From assembly GCF_022539665.2 (NCBI RefSeq), contig NC_081334.1, positions 2,480,001 through 2,544,000 on the forward strand: 64,000 bases of DNA. The letters run 5' to 3'. The notes beneath the pieces were generated by a model. That model worked only from the letters and a program-made list of their open reading frames with translations. It made no database searches and was not told the DNA's origin. Below, in pieces: positions 27,022 to 39,333 of the stretch. A program made the translations under genes and the position numbers. The stretch is from Daphnia carinata. Its lineage: Eukaryota; Arthropoda; Branchiopoda; Diplostraca; Daphniidae. Numbering within the stretch: the first letter of the stretch is position 1; the number at the start of each line of letters is the position of its first letter.

Positions 27022-27140
27022 GCTAGTACCCTACAGGGCTAGCGCGATGCAGCAGAAATATTCGGTGAGTGTATGTAAAGAATTAACTAGAAATCTGACC
27101 GTTAGACGGCGATAGCAGTGAAACAGAAAAAAGGCCGATA

Positions 27141-27174
27141 TTTTTTTTTTTTTTTTTGGGGGGGGGGGGGGGGG
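27141..27174. repeat. T17-G17 homopolymer junction
   Basis: Seventeen T are followed directly by seventeen G. Such runs are hard to sequence and assemble, so exact lengths may be unreliable. Confidence 0.8.
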
Positions 27175-27522
27175 TAAAACGGATTGCCATATGAGGTGAT
27201 TTAACCAGAGGATGGTTCAGAGTAATAAAAAAACATTAACCATACTAATAGAAATATGACTAAAATGTAATAATGTAGATTAACTGTATTTTTTTGTTGT
27301 TATATTTTTTATAATCCCGGGACGATATTTTAAAAAATCTTTCACAATTTCTTGCCTGATATAAAAATTAATCAGGAAAGAAAAATCGCAAAAGAAAATG
27401 GGATATGTCTATTTTTTAGAAAAACAAATATGGTCAGACATTGAAACTTGCATATAAATCCTCCGATTTGAGATTGATCAAAGAGTCTCTAGTCACAGGC
27501 TGCCACGCAATGGATATTATGT

Positions 27523-29154
27523 TCATGTTCTCCTCCTGGTCGACACAAACTTTTCAGCTGGAAGGGCACCCATGGCATCGTTCATAACTTTAATGACGAG
27601 TTCTCCTACTTGTCTGGCCATTTCTGGTTTCACTTCAGCGAAGACTTCTTGCGAGTTCTCATTCAGGAAATTGTTAACTGTCTCGCCTAATGATGTAGAT
27701 AAAGAAGAAACGAAACATTAATCTTCAAGACTTGAAAGCATGCCAACTGCTTTGAATTAGAAATGAAGAGGCATGGCTAAAAGCTAATTGAAGTTTAGTT
27801 ACGTTACTGACCTAAAATGGGATCACCGTTGAAAAGGTTGTTCAACCTCATACGCATTTTGCCAACATTTAAGTCAAGGGCGTTGTTGGCCACCTGGAGG
27901 TTCTGGTTTGGTGGATTTCCCTTCAAAACTAAATTGCTCGTGGCGTCAACAGTGACGTTGCCTGAAATTTTCAGTTGAGAGCAATGAATTAGGTTGAAAG
28001 GAAAATGCATGTGAAGAAAGAAGTGTTTCGTACTTAGAATGTTCCAAAATGTGCCAGTTCCTTCGACAGCAAGAACGAAGATCCTTCCAGAAACTTTGTA
28101 CTGACCAGTTATACGCAACTCGGGAATTGAAAGTCGAAGTTTCATTGTCATCGCATCCGGATCGGCCCTATTGAGTGGCAACAGTGGCATGAATAAACAC
28201 GTAACTTTCTTTTTTAAGAGATACAGACACTGGTATGAAGCGGTTTTATTTTCAGTTCACCTACGTCACACTGTTAGTGATGAACTTGGACAATCCACGG
28301 ACTTGGATCTGAGAGAAAGTCGACCTGAATTCGCCTTGCACCAAATTAATGCTGCTGATGAACATCGGATCCTTATAAGAATTTAGAAAAAAACGTCATT
28401 TAACTTGAATTAATAATAATTACTGGGAAGCGACAAATGACTCACCAAAACGGGGACATTGATTTCCGGAATTCCTGCAATATTAAGAAAAAAAGAGATA
28501 AAATAAGGTACGGAAGAAATCAAGACGTATGAGGGATAATAGGATAGATGTTTACAAAAGAAAATAAGCTGATGATTCATCATAGTAGTAACTACACTGG
28601 CCGAGCTGGAAGAACAACTTTCACTTTCATTTCGAATGTGTTCCGCATGCAAAATTCGATATCTTTTTTTACTCTTTTTCGCCACTAGAAAGCACAGTTG
28701 CAAATAGCACACAAAGAACATCAGCCGTTGTAGAAATGATTTTCTTCTTTGTGAAAGGCTGAAGAAAATTGGAAGTTCAAAGTTATAAACGATTCTTACC
28801 TGTGGGCATGAAAGGTTTCAAATCCTCGACGATCTTAAAAAGGCAATTGTTTAAGGCAGCTTGGTTATTGGAGTCGCACTGTTTAAGGGAATCACCTATT
28901 CAATAAGGAAAAACAAAAATTAGATGTTTAGTATTTTAATCAAAACAAATTTCACATAAAATCCAAGTTTTGTGTTATTATCTGTGCCGATTTCTGTTAC
29001 TAGGACACGCGGCTCTTTTTCAAACAACTTTAATTGTTTTGCACACGCTAAGGTAGACTTTAATGGAAGGTTTTGTTATAAAGAAATCAAACTTACCAAA
29101 TTTCCCAGCTGACGTCGATGCAATTAAAGTGACGAAAAATATTGCCGCCCACAT
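27523..29154 (-). CDS. Takeout / juvenile-hormone-binding-protein-like secreted protein
   Basis: Seven minus-strand exons (29097..29154, 28800..28895, 28446..28474, 28265..28371, 28034..28167, 27812..27961, 27523..27686) join in phase to 245 aa, typical for the family. The first 16-17 residues are a signal peptide (MWAAIFFVTLIASTSAG). Two early cysteines (CDSNNQAALNNC) fit the conserved disulphide of JHBP/takeout proteins. The later pattern (ITGQYKVSGRIFVLAVEG, LSNVTVDA, LGETVNNFLNENSQEVF) follows the family fold, a long tube binding hydrophobic ligands. Fly takeout links circadian and feeding signals, and moth JHBP carries juvenile hormone. The ligand here is unknown. One exon is only 29 bp. 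The sixth intron and the exon ending at 28265 required choosing an AC|GTAGGT donor to keep frame. Confidence 0.9.
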
Positions 29155-30437
29155 TTTTATTCACTTGACGATTTCTCGTTCTTACTCGGTTGCCAACGTC
29201 CTGAAGACTGATGAATTAACTGACCAAGTTCCAGGACAAAATATACCAGTCTCTTTTTCCCTCCCCTCTTTGCCCGCCTCCTCTCCCAAACAGTCCCCCC
29301 CCCTCGCCAACATCAGGTTTTTCCTTTTCCCCTTTTTTGCTTGTCCTTTCCATACAAAACTCGTAGCCTACATCGATGAAAATAACCTGCTTCTCATCAA
29401 CCGCAATTACTTTTCAATTTCCTCGGTAAAAACATACAAAATTTGGCAATACCGAAGGATTTTCCCTTTTGAATTGTACACAGGTTTTACTTCTTCCGCA
29501 TGATAGCCAGGATGCCTTACCGATCGCGATGCCATGGGCATAATTCCGTCAAATAAAAGCTTGTTTGATGTGGTACTTCTCATATTTGACACAAGACAAG
29601 CTTCATTTTTCCTTCATCTTGAACTACGAACTTCATAACGTTCTCGAATTTGCCGGAACGTATCCTCCTAAACGGGCTCATCTACTTGTTTTGAGAAAGT
29701 TTGTCTGGTCAATAAAAGTCGCGCGACAAAAACAAGTCGTACGGTCAGAAAAATAAAATACAGAACGAGGTCATGGCCGGAAGCGGTGAGGTGCGAAAGG
29801 TGTTTTTGATGCGTCACGGTTTGGAAAATACAATCGTTTTGACCTTGACGGAAGTTTGCCCTGCTCGCATCTCCCATCAACAGAATAACGAGGAAGAGTG
29901 TTCCTCCACTTCCTCGTCTGCTAAGCAAGGCTCACCCAGGTGCCAAATAATCACATTTCACCATGAATATTATACCACCTTCCATTTCCTGCGACGCCAA
30001 TGGGAAAATTGATTTGAATATGCGAATAAAAACATTCATAAACTATAAGATTATATAAACAAATGCGTCGTACTCCTACTCCCAAGGACTTTACCTCTAT
30101 CGGCTTAGTGGTAGGTAGAAGGCACGGGGATTACCACCACACTTACATCCGCGGTAGATGACGGAGTACTTGTCATGAATTTGGAAACGAGATGTGCGTC
30201 GCACTTCAAGGTGATAGGAAGCAATCATCTGTAAACCCTCACTTGAAACACATCAAGGCCAAGTAGCCCAAATTCCTAGTCCGATACTATTTTCTCCGTC
30301 TCGCTTTTGTGAGTTCTTCGTTTCAATGACGATAAACTATTCTTCGTGGTATGAATCCACGAAAAACTTAAAGATTTTTTTATTGCGCTTGATTTTTCCG
30401 TTGAAGCCGGCCACAATAAAATGATGGTGGTGCTCAA
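29155..30437. other. Intergenic region between the takeout-like gene and REV3L
   Basis: No supported gene. An ATG-started frame at 29773..30012 and minus frames at 29407..29592 and 29668..29928 overlap each other and lack domains. The right end holds the REV3L 3' UTR with an AATAAA signal at 30379..30384 on the minus strand, 54 bp past the stop. The takeout-like promoter should lie just right of 29154. Confidence 0.4.
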
Positions 30438-33400
30438 TTACAACCGAGATAGGGCGTCTCTCCATTTCGATACATGTTGTAGATTTTGGAAAGCCTTGAC
30501 ACGTCTGTAGAGGACGGGGCAGTCCATGGAGACACAATCTTGCTGGATGCGACTGTTGTCCGTACAGCTCTGGCAAATGCTGATTAATTCGGTGTAATCT
30601 TTTTCTCTAATACGTTGCATGGCCGAAAGGGAGAACGCGCTGGCCTGGCGATTAGAACTACATGCAGCGCATAGGCCGTTTGCCAAGATAGGCTCATCAC
30701 ACAGGAGGCAAAGTGATGAACCAAAATACTGGGAAATGGTTGCCTTCCGGGCATTCCCATGATCGTTTTGTATTAGGGACGATGGCGCAACACCCACCCG
30801 TGGAAGGTTTTGATACCTGTGATAGATCAAGGACTCGTTACATTAAATTCTTCCCCCTTGACAGTTGATCAATTTACCATGAAAGAACGTCAACTCCCAA
30901 AAGACCTAAGCACCTTTGCAGTGCAGGAATGATGGCCCGGCTTATGTAATAATGGGCATTTAATCGAAGAGATGTATCTACTAGCAGCTGATTAGCTGGC
31001 ACAACCAACCGGATAAGGGGTACACCTGGAGATCCATAAACTATAATATACGGGACGCGCTCTCCAATCCGCGGTTCAGAGCGACGATCGATTCTTACTT
31101 TTTGCCTACAAAAATTTTTAATTCGTAAATAAAGGGAGAAAATGCCAGGCGATTTATAACTGACTTGGCAATCTCCAAAGCTGGAACGCATGCACCTGGT
31201 TTATATCCTTCGCGGCCACGAAATTCTTTGGCAAATATGAAATCTTGCAAGCTGTTGCGATTTTGCAAGATTTTCATGAACTGTCGCTGAAGGTAAACTT
31301 TCACTTTACTGACATCGCACGATTCAAACAGCAAACGTAGCGAACGTTCAAGGAGCTACGAAGTGAGAGAACGTTTGTTACCAGCCAGATTAGAAGTAAA
31401 ACGAGTGCACCCCTCGATACCTTAACAACAGCAGGGCACCCATCGCGGCGCACGGTCTCGATTCCTTTGGCTTCGTATACCGGTTCCTTTTGATTTACAG
31501 ATTCATACTTATAGCCGACATATCTTTTCTTTGTCTGCGCAGAAAAGTGCGAACATATTAATTAAGCAATTTAAATATTAGTTACAAAACAATTTACTGA
31601 CCTGAAGAATGCATGGCTGATAAACTTTTTCAAACTTGAGTTTCACAGGTTGAGGATTGGCTTTAGTAACGGCATGTGCAATTTCATCTCCAATTTTGAA
31701 AGCTTCTTCTCGGCTCCGACCGGATAACAAAACAAATACAGAGTCTGTATCGCCATAGACGACTCGTGCCTTCCATTCTTTGCGTTCTTCGATCAAACGA
31801 ATCGCTCGCTCCAGCGTTTCACGACCTTTGCTAACAACACTATCACCCAGTTCAACGCATGGCATTCGGCCAGAGAAATTGGCTGACGTGTATCCATAGG
31901 TCACATTAGCAATAAGTTTAAGCCCCAACTGTCGTGAATCAAAGACCCGCCGTAAAGTTGTATCCCCTTCATATTCTTTCATGGACTGTTTCACCTAGAA
32001 ACATAATCGATTTAAACGTAAAAGAGAAAAATAAATATAATATAATAGTTAGCGGATACCATTATTCTCGTGTTAAGAATTTCGCTTAGCATCTGCGGTA
32101 TGATGCCTGTTCTAACTTCCGGTTTGACGAACACAACACCTGCTGGTGATATGTTAACCAAATCTTGTTTAACTAACTTTCGGACTGTAGCAGGAGGGAC
32201 GAGCAACTGAGTACAGCCGAATTCAAACGGCTCGTTTCTAACAAGGGGAGGCAATGTCATCAGTTATTATGAAAATATAATAATATATTTGATGCTTACT
32301 TTCCCAAGAGTTGCGCTCGGCCCAGGCATGTAGAGTAGCAATAATTGTACGCTATAATCATTGATGGATAAAGCGACTGAAAATCTAAAACCAGTACGGG
32401 ATCCGTGTAAAACCTGAAATAGTACATCAACCAATGACGTAAATGATTAAACAAGATGTTTTTACATTTTTTTACTTGGATTCCGGTTCTAGGATCAGTG
32501 GAAGCCATTCTGGTGCTTTCATTCTTGCACGTTGCTGAACCGATGGCGAGACCGCGATGAAGTTTTTAGGTTTGGCCAATCTTAGCATCATTGATTCAAC
32601 TCGATACTTTTCGTACAATATAAGTTAATACTAATATTAGTGGATTTCCGAATAAAAGGTTATACTTGAGATCCACGAGTAAAAACTTCGTAAAACTGAA
32701 TTCCAAAAAGTCGGGCTAATTCACTCGTTCTGCCGATTACATCAAGTTGTTCCATAAGATCTATATTGCCTCGGACGCGAGAGATGTAGTGTTCAACTAC
32801 TTGCCACCTGAAAAGCGAAACATTTAACGGATGCCAATAGAAAATTTCTTATAAAATGAATTACCGATCGTGATTGCTGTGCCACCAGACAGTCAGTTTT
32901 TCAAAGGGGAAAGTTGACACTCGCCGATGTAGAATGTGAAAAACCATGTTCTCAAAGGTATAACTTTGAAGCGCAACCTATCAGCTGAATAGTTAGAGTC
33001 TATATCTAACGAATGAGGAAATACCTCGGAATGAAAATGTTAAATACCTCAACTCGAAGGATACGCCACAGGTTAAGAACTATACGACCACCGATAGTGA
33101 TGTCGGAATTCTTTTCTACCATGTAACCTCCTTCAATAATATCTTCAAGAACACCAGTGGGACGCTCTGGAAAGGCTCCTGGTATCCGTGAAAGTTGATT
33201 CTGAACATTTATTCCGAGGAATTTTCCACGTTGTAGTAAATAGCCCCACGACAACATTTCAATCTGTGAAAATTAGGAATACATTCCAATGGTTCAATTT
33301 TTTACAGTAAATAATGAAACTAACCTCATAGCCAACCACAATATCAGGATCCCAAAAGCTAACAAGCTCTCGAAGTTGCTCGAAAAGAGCTGCCTCGCTG

Positions 33401-36400
33401 CCAACAGAAAGGAATTCCACGTTGACAATTCCAGAGCGACGGAAAAATTTACTTTTCTGGTTCGATTCCGGAGTCTTTTCTGGGTCAATAACAATTACAC
33501 CCGTCACCATGTCCGGTGTTGGGCTATGTAAAGGCACGTCGTTGGTGACAGTATAGAACAATGCGATGACAGCATCAAATTCCGGATCTGGCCGTAAACT
33601 TTGTCGCGTTTCAATATGAAGTTCCACACTCAAAATAGTCAAATACTGGTTCTAAATTTTAATTAATTCGGGAATGTAAACAGTAATTTAATTCAATATT
33701 TGAGTTTTAAAAAACGGATTAATACTTGATGTACAGCTTTCGCTTCGTGGCAGTTTCCAAATGAAACTCTGAATCCAAAACTGTTGTTTAGAGACGGTGC
33801 TTCCAATTGTGACCGATCACCAGCCTTGGCCTTCCTCGCAGCTTTATTTAAAGCTTCGGTTTTGATTACTGATTGCTTGCCAACGTTCGAAGACTCTTGA
33901 ATCTGTTTTTCTTCTAACCATTTGATGACTGTTTGTCTAGACGGTGGCTTTGAAAGCGGAGTAAGAACGATTGGAACATAGGCATCGTTCGAGCTTATTT
34001 CATCAATCTAAAGTCATACACAAGGTAATGATTAACAGCGTATGTGCGTTGTTATTTCAAAAGCTAAATTATACGCATTACCTGGCATAAACGTTTGCCA
34101 AAATCTGGCAGATGGCAGACCAAATGTGTTCCAATTGTTACTGATTGTTGACGAATATCTTTTGTTTTGGAAGTTGATAGAAAATCATTGGCATCACTCC
34201 AGTAAGGCTTGCCATTGTCTTTCGATGGAATGTCGTACAGATTCAAGGTAGACACCACACGTTCCCTGCTTGGGCTGTCCACGGCGGTTACATATATTTT
34301 CGATGAATGAAATATTTGCGGATAAATTTTCAAAGAACTATCAGCCAATGAGGGTTGCTCTGCTTCAGTTTTATCAGCATCGGCAATATCTTGGAGAAGC
34401 AAACTACTGTCCTCGTTCCAAGAAAAGTTGGACGAACTATTTCGGCTGCGAACAAGCAAATGGCTACTGGAAGATTGTGATAAATTTGGGGTTCGTGAAC
34501 GAGACGCATTCAATTCAACATCGGATAATGCCTCTTCTCCAGAATTTTCCATATTGGACAGTGGTAACATTCTAGAGCGTTGGTTAGTATCAGTAACTAT
34601 GGAAGAGAGGGAGTTGATGCCAGGGTCGCTAGTGTAGTCTTCTGGCTCCTTTACTAATGTTGTACTTTCTTTCTCATTACTTGAGACTTCGCTGGAATTT
34701 TCGTTCTCTTTCGCTATTTCTTCAGCTACAAACCCACAGATGTCTACATTCGTAGTTTGTTTAGTTTCTTCTGATTTGGTTTCTAATACTTTTCCTTCAA
34801 TGCTTTCACTTCCGATGGCAATAAAACTTTCTTTTTGTCTGAGCTCGCAGGTAAGTTTTACTTTCTCTGATTTCGTTAAATCGTCTACACTTGTGTCAAT
34901 ATGTTGGCTTTCTTCCTTTACTTGTGATTCTCCGCTTATATTATTTCTAATTTCTTTTTCGGCACTCGGCTTTCCTTTACGCTTTCGTTTTCTGGGATTT
35001 GGTTTGAACAAACTCTCTTGACGAGGAACATGAGACGAAATTCGAAGATTTCGAAGGGTTCGCTTTTGGTAAGCTAAGATTTCTTCCTCCAGGCTCTTCA
35101 ACACTACCAGTCCAGAATTCATCTTGACTTTGCAACCTTTTGTGGCTTCGAAAGCTGAAATGTCTTGCAACAAAGGTCGTATGGTTACTCGCGCATCTTT
35201 GATTGGAGTTAACGGCCGTGGAGGTGATTCTGAAGGCTGAAAAGGAGGAGGGCTTAAGTAGCTCATTGTGTACAATGCGTCTGTATATTCAGACTTGTTT
35301 GATTTTATCGTTAATTCTGAACTTGGTAGACTGCATATATGGCTGTCTTCTAGACATGTTTCGTCGACTACTGGAAAATTCGCTCCGGGTGTTGTTGCCA
35401 AAGACGTCGAATAGGCACTAGGAAAACGTGGAGGACTGGACGATGGATAACGCAGCTTTATGGCAGTGTAAGTATCATGTGATACTTCACTGATGGTCGC
35501 GTTTGACGTCGAGCGAAACATTAAAGGTCTATATTTTTTTTCTTTTTTCACGCGCCTCTTTCCGGCAAGATCTTGCCGTTCATCCTCTGAGCTGCTGTCG
35601 TCGGCCCCATCGACATTTGGCAGACAATATTCGTCAAATGACGAATTAGAGGATTCTTCAATGATTTCATCGCGCTCAGTGATTTGTGCAAGAGAGGTGG
35701 AAGCTGAGGCAAATCGATTGTTATTTTCGTGGCCATCTTGTGGAAATATAATTGATAATTAGATACTGTAACGGAAACAAGATGATGTAAATTCCTTACT
35801 TGTAAACATATCAACAGAATGTTCTGATTCTTCAAAGATCTGGGACATTTCCATGGTTTCGCGTTCCTCATCACTATCACTTTTAGGGTCACTGATGCCT
35901 ATTTGGGCTATATTATCAGATGTGGTTCCGGAATGTTGTGTCCCTAAAACACTGTCATCGTCGTAAGGTAAATCCTCGACTGAATCGCCACTGGAAACAA
36001 ATTCTAATACTGGGGTAGTCACAGTCAGCCTTAAAGTTCGTGAATTCTGTGATTTAACTGCTGTATCCTCCAAGGAGCTTGAAGATTCGGATGGCGTGCA
36101 AACAAAGGATTCGTGCTCGTCAGCTAAATCGCAGAGGATGTCAAGTAAGTCAGCATCTCCTTCCACAGGATGCTGCCCCTTTGTTTCCAGTGAGCTATGA
36201 AAATCGATGCTGGAAGCCGACAATAATGTACCCTCTACTCCTTCTGGCGTTTCAATAGCTAAACTCGTTTCTTGCTGCTCATTCACCTCGCAGAACGACA
36301 GCGAAACATCTCCCTGATTATGAAGCAAAGTGATTTGTTATTAAATGCAAATAAAATTTAACTTCTATAAAACTTATATACCGTTTCACTAGCATACTCG

Positions 36401-37581
36401 CGCAACTGTTTACTCAAGTTGGCTTTGTAAAATATGTGACTGGATGTTGGTACGGCTTGTGATCTGGGTTGCGAAGCCGGAGGGTTTATGGTATCCAAAT
36501 TAATATTTTTCACTTTACGGCGTTCTATTTCTTCATCCCACAAAGCAGCTAGACCGGGATTCATTTGAATTCCATCTAAGAAATCCCACAATAGAAAATT
36601 AATAATAAGTAAACAAAGAAAACACTCAATGAAAACAAAAAGGATGGATTACCTTGGACATCTAAGGAATTTAAAATATCACTGGCAAAACAGTCGAGCT
36701 CCATCTCACACGTGCTAACGGGTTCGGCTTTACTGGGATAAAAATTATCGACGTTGTCTCCTATTTTTCAAAAACAACTAATCTTAACGACAATAGTGGC
36801 AATAAAAAACATCGGTTTCACCTGGGTTACGGCGTGCAAAAGCTTTTTTTAGGTGAATAAAATTCATTCCTTGCAAATTAAAATCCATAAGAAACTGCAG
36901 AATGAAGGGTATATGAGCTTCGCAAGGTTGGAGAATCTTTTTCAGCACAGCTCCATTCTGGTAGCATAATTTATCATTACCATCAGGAATATTTTAAGCT
37001 TACAGTACAGTATTATTACCAGTAAAAGGTCATATGAATGCTTCCTTGTGTTTGGGTTGTAAAAATATACTTTGAATAGTTGATGTTCTTTGGCATGAAA
37101 CCCATAAATTGGAATACCGCTGACAAGCACAGCCTTGAAAACATGATGAAATGATGAATTACCCTGGCCTTGTAAAATATTGATGGCTTTATCAAGAGCC
37201 ATAACAATCTGGTGCCCCATCTGTTCAGGTGGGGCTGATCCATCATATGGAATGTACAAATATGGAAATACTCCATGAACATGAAGGCACACCTTGTGAC
37301 CTATTAGAAAATTTAGACAGGTAAATGGTTAATCTATTTGAATGTAAGTATTTCTTCAACACAGATTATCAGTGAAACATGGACAAGAATGGTTGCTGTA
37401 TACCTGTTGAAGTTGAGCCAAAAACCCTAATGACGGGAACTTTTTTTACTTCTAAGCCTCTATATGTAGAGTAACCAATATCCAATCCCGGAATAGGATT
37501 AGACATGTAGTAATCGGCACTCACCAGCCGGACAGAAACTACTGCGACTGGTTTATTTTCAGCTCTTGCCATCATATTCAT
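30438..37581 (-). CDS. Rev3l: DNA polymerase zeta catalytic subunit REV3L
   Basis: Twenty minus-strand exons: 37404..37581, 37020..37300, 36822..36957, 36653..36760, 36382..36575, 35800..36313, 34082..35736, 33726..34007, 33325..33651, 33048..33263, 32865..32977, 32666..32807, 32476..32606, 32300..32413, 32060..32237, 31602..31994, 31421..31534, 31165..31355, 30878..31105 and 30438..30816. They join in phase to 1957 aa, shorter than fly (about 2,130) or human (3,130) because the disordered middle is shorter. The enzyme extends past lesions in translesion synthesis with REV7. Seen: the N-terminal REV3 domain (RLVSADYYM); a 1.66-kb acidic/serine exon; the family-B core with motif A DFQSLYPS (about 1,436), motif [18 protein letters not shown] and motif C YGDTDS; and at the C-terminus two CxxC pairs (CysA) and CQSC with CVSMDC (CysB, the iron-sulphur ligand set). 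Start: first of three clustered ATGs. Confidence 0.96.
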
Positions 37582-38463
37582 GATGCAAAATAGACTAGGA
37601 TGTTTCCCCACAAACAAAAACAAAATTATAAGTTTTAGTATTCTTTATAACTGAACAATGGTACTGTTGAATAGCTTTCATTTTATCGCGCCAAAACAAA
37701 ATCTGTATTGTTTGTGCACGACTTTCTGTCTACAAAAGTGCTATTCAGGTTTCCCTCAGTTTCTATCTGAGAAAAGCAGACGAAAGCAGGAGCCCCATTG
37801 CCAACTTCACCAAGTAAAAGAAAATTCTGATTACCATTAGCACCAGGCATGCTTGTTGCTGCTACAACAACTATGGTATATGTTACAATCCTGAAATAGT
37901 TTTAAGTATAGATGTCCACTCAAAAAAGGGATAGAATAACTGCAAATAACAAAGTGAGTACGGTTTAAAAATTTTATGTATTAAAGGGATTTTGTAAATT
38001 TGTTTCCAAAAGAAGAATTTTGAAGTAAGAATTTACTATTTACAGACCAAATATAAACAAACAAAAAAAAAACAATTTGGAGAAAATAAGCCCCTCACCT
38101 ACAACATTCCACCAGGAAACTCCTGAACAAATCCTCCATAATGGCAATCCGGTCAGAGTAGTGAACTGACAACATATTTCAGTGACCATTTCACCGCTCT
38201 TGACACTTGGCCACCATGAAGAACAAAGTTTCCATCAGGAGAATCCCTTCCTTGCCTAGCTCCTTAGTAAATCCCCCGTATTGGCAATCTCTTCAGAGTA
38301 GTGAGTTGACCACATTTTCCAGGGACCATCCCACCACTCTTGATAGTTAGCCAATATAGGTTTTGTAAGTATTCCATTTTGAAAGTATTGGAAATCACAG
38401 TTTGAGCTGAATACATCAAACCGAAAAATTGCGAATCCTTATGTGTGGGAGGCCTGCGGAACC
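37582..38463. other. REV3L upstream region with a diverged 140-bp duplication
   Basis: No supported coding exon. It should hold the REV3L promoter on one side and that of the 37-aa gene on the other. Between about 38105 and 38370 two copies of a roughly 140-bp segment lie in tandem: AATCCTCCATAATGGCAATC near 38130 corresponds to AATCCCCCGTATTGGCAATC near 38270, followed by CAGAGTAGTGARTTGAC in both. Confidence 0.5.
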
Positions 38464-38742
38464 ATGGCTAGTAAGTACCATTTCGCCTATTTTCCCCTTA
38501 TTTCTAAATAAAAGTGTGCGTGAAAGCATTTGCTATTACGATATATTTCAAATTTAACTAATAAAGCATCTAGTTCAATAATATATTGTTCATTTAAGTT
38601 GGAATTTGAATGAATAACAATTGAAAATGCTGCAGGTCTCTCAACAGCTGTTGACCAGCTGATTACAAAACAGAAGACGTTGGCATTTCCTTTGCCCATT
38701 ATTTTCGTGCAAAATTTCGAACGTTATGCGAAGGTTTCATGA
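38464..38742 (+). CDS. Putative 37-aa microprotein, two exons
   Basis: The start ATG 38464 has a perfect context (ACCATGG) and the first coding exon is only 7 nt (38464..38470) before a consensus GTAAGT donor. The second exon, 38636..38742, begins after TGCAG and runs to a TGA. An AATAAA signal follows at 38783..38788. The 37-aa product begins MASLSTAVDQLITKQ, then a short hydrophobic stretch (TLAFPLPIIFV), then QNFERYAKVS. That layout (basic or amphipathic start, one membrane-like segment) is common in small mitochondrial inner-membrane subunits, but I do not recognise this one. Start context, splice sites and polyA signal together make a plausible complete gene under 330 bp. It is divergent from REV3L. 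Confidence 0.45.
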
Positions 38743-39012
38743 ACTTGATGACACAAGAAAAAGAGTTTTTGTAGAAAATGTGAATAAAACTTTGCTTTAA
38801 CCCTTAGCTGTTATACGAGAATGAGACCAAGAAGAAAAGTTATTTTAACAACTTAACTGTTGTTGATTTTAGGCTTGATGCTTATAAGATCTGTTTGTGG
38901 ACGTTTGGCATTCGTTTTCCTTCGCCATGATAAATTTTTCGTCGAAAACCGCTCCAACCCGCTCTTCTTGACAGTCAATAATCAATCTTGGTAACGAGAT
39001 TTAAAAAACCAG

Positions 39013-39333
39013 ATGGAAATCTTTCGTAAAATCGACCACATTCAGTGGAATTCAGTTTCAGAATTCTTTGCCCGATTAATTGGAGAGAATACGCAAATGG
39101 GCAAACCCCCATTCTGCTGGAGTTTCAATGAGGGGCCTGTGGAACGAAAGCCAGATTTAAAGGAATTTAAAGTCAGCCGTCCAGGCCAAGTGTTAAGTTT
39201 TAAAAATTACTTAAATCTGATGATGCATTTGATGATGTTTCTCGAGACAAATCGTAACTACAATTGGCGATTCCCGGCAGACGGATATCTAACAGATGGC
39301 CTCTCTGAACTGCTAACTGGAATACAATTTTGA
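39013..39333 (+). CDS. Uncharacterised 106-aa protein (single exon or last exon)
   Basis: An uninterrupted ATG-to-TGA frame encodes 106 aa with even amino-acid use and no low complexity: it begins MEIFRKIDHIQWNSVSEFFA and includes KPPFCWSFNEGPVERKP and NYNWRFPADGYL. No signal peptide or strong membrane helix is visible. The sequence just before the ATG (TTTAAAAAACCAG) could be a splice acceptor, so upstream exons are possible, though none was found. I do not recognise the family. Its last 21 bp overlap the coding end of the Popeye gene on the other strand. Composition argues for a real protein; the overlap argues for caution. Confidence 0.5.
   Translation: MEIFRKIDHIQWNSVSEFFARLIGENTQMGKPPFCWSFNEGPVERKPDLKEFKVSRPGQVLSFKNYLNLMMHLMMFLETNRNYNWRFPADGYLTDGLSELLTGIQF

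Noticed and set aside
29773..30012. 79-aa ATG-started frame upstream of the takeout-like gene
   Set aside because: Low-complexity serine/cysteine stretches, a competing frame on the opposite strand and no splice or polyA signals.
30060..30180. Possible tRNA gene with GTACTCC/GGAGTAC ends
   Set aside because: No B box is present and the arms do not form a cloverleaf.
34270..35762. Several plus-strand frames of 69-101 aa
   Set aside because: All are antisense shadows of the large central exon of REV3L, which is well supported by frame continuity and flanking conserved exons.
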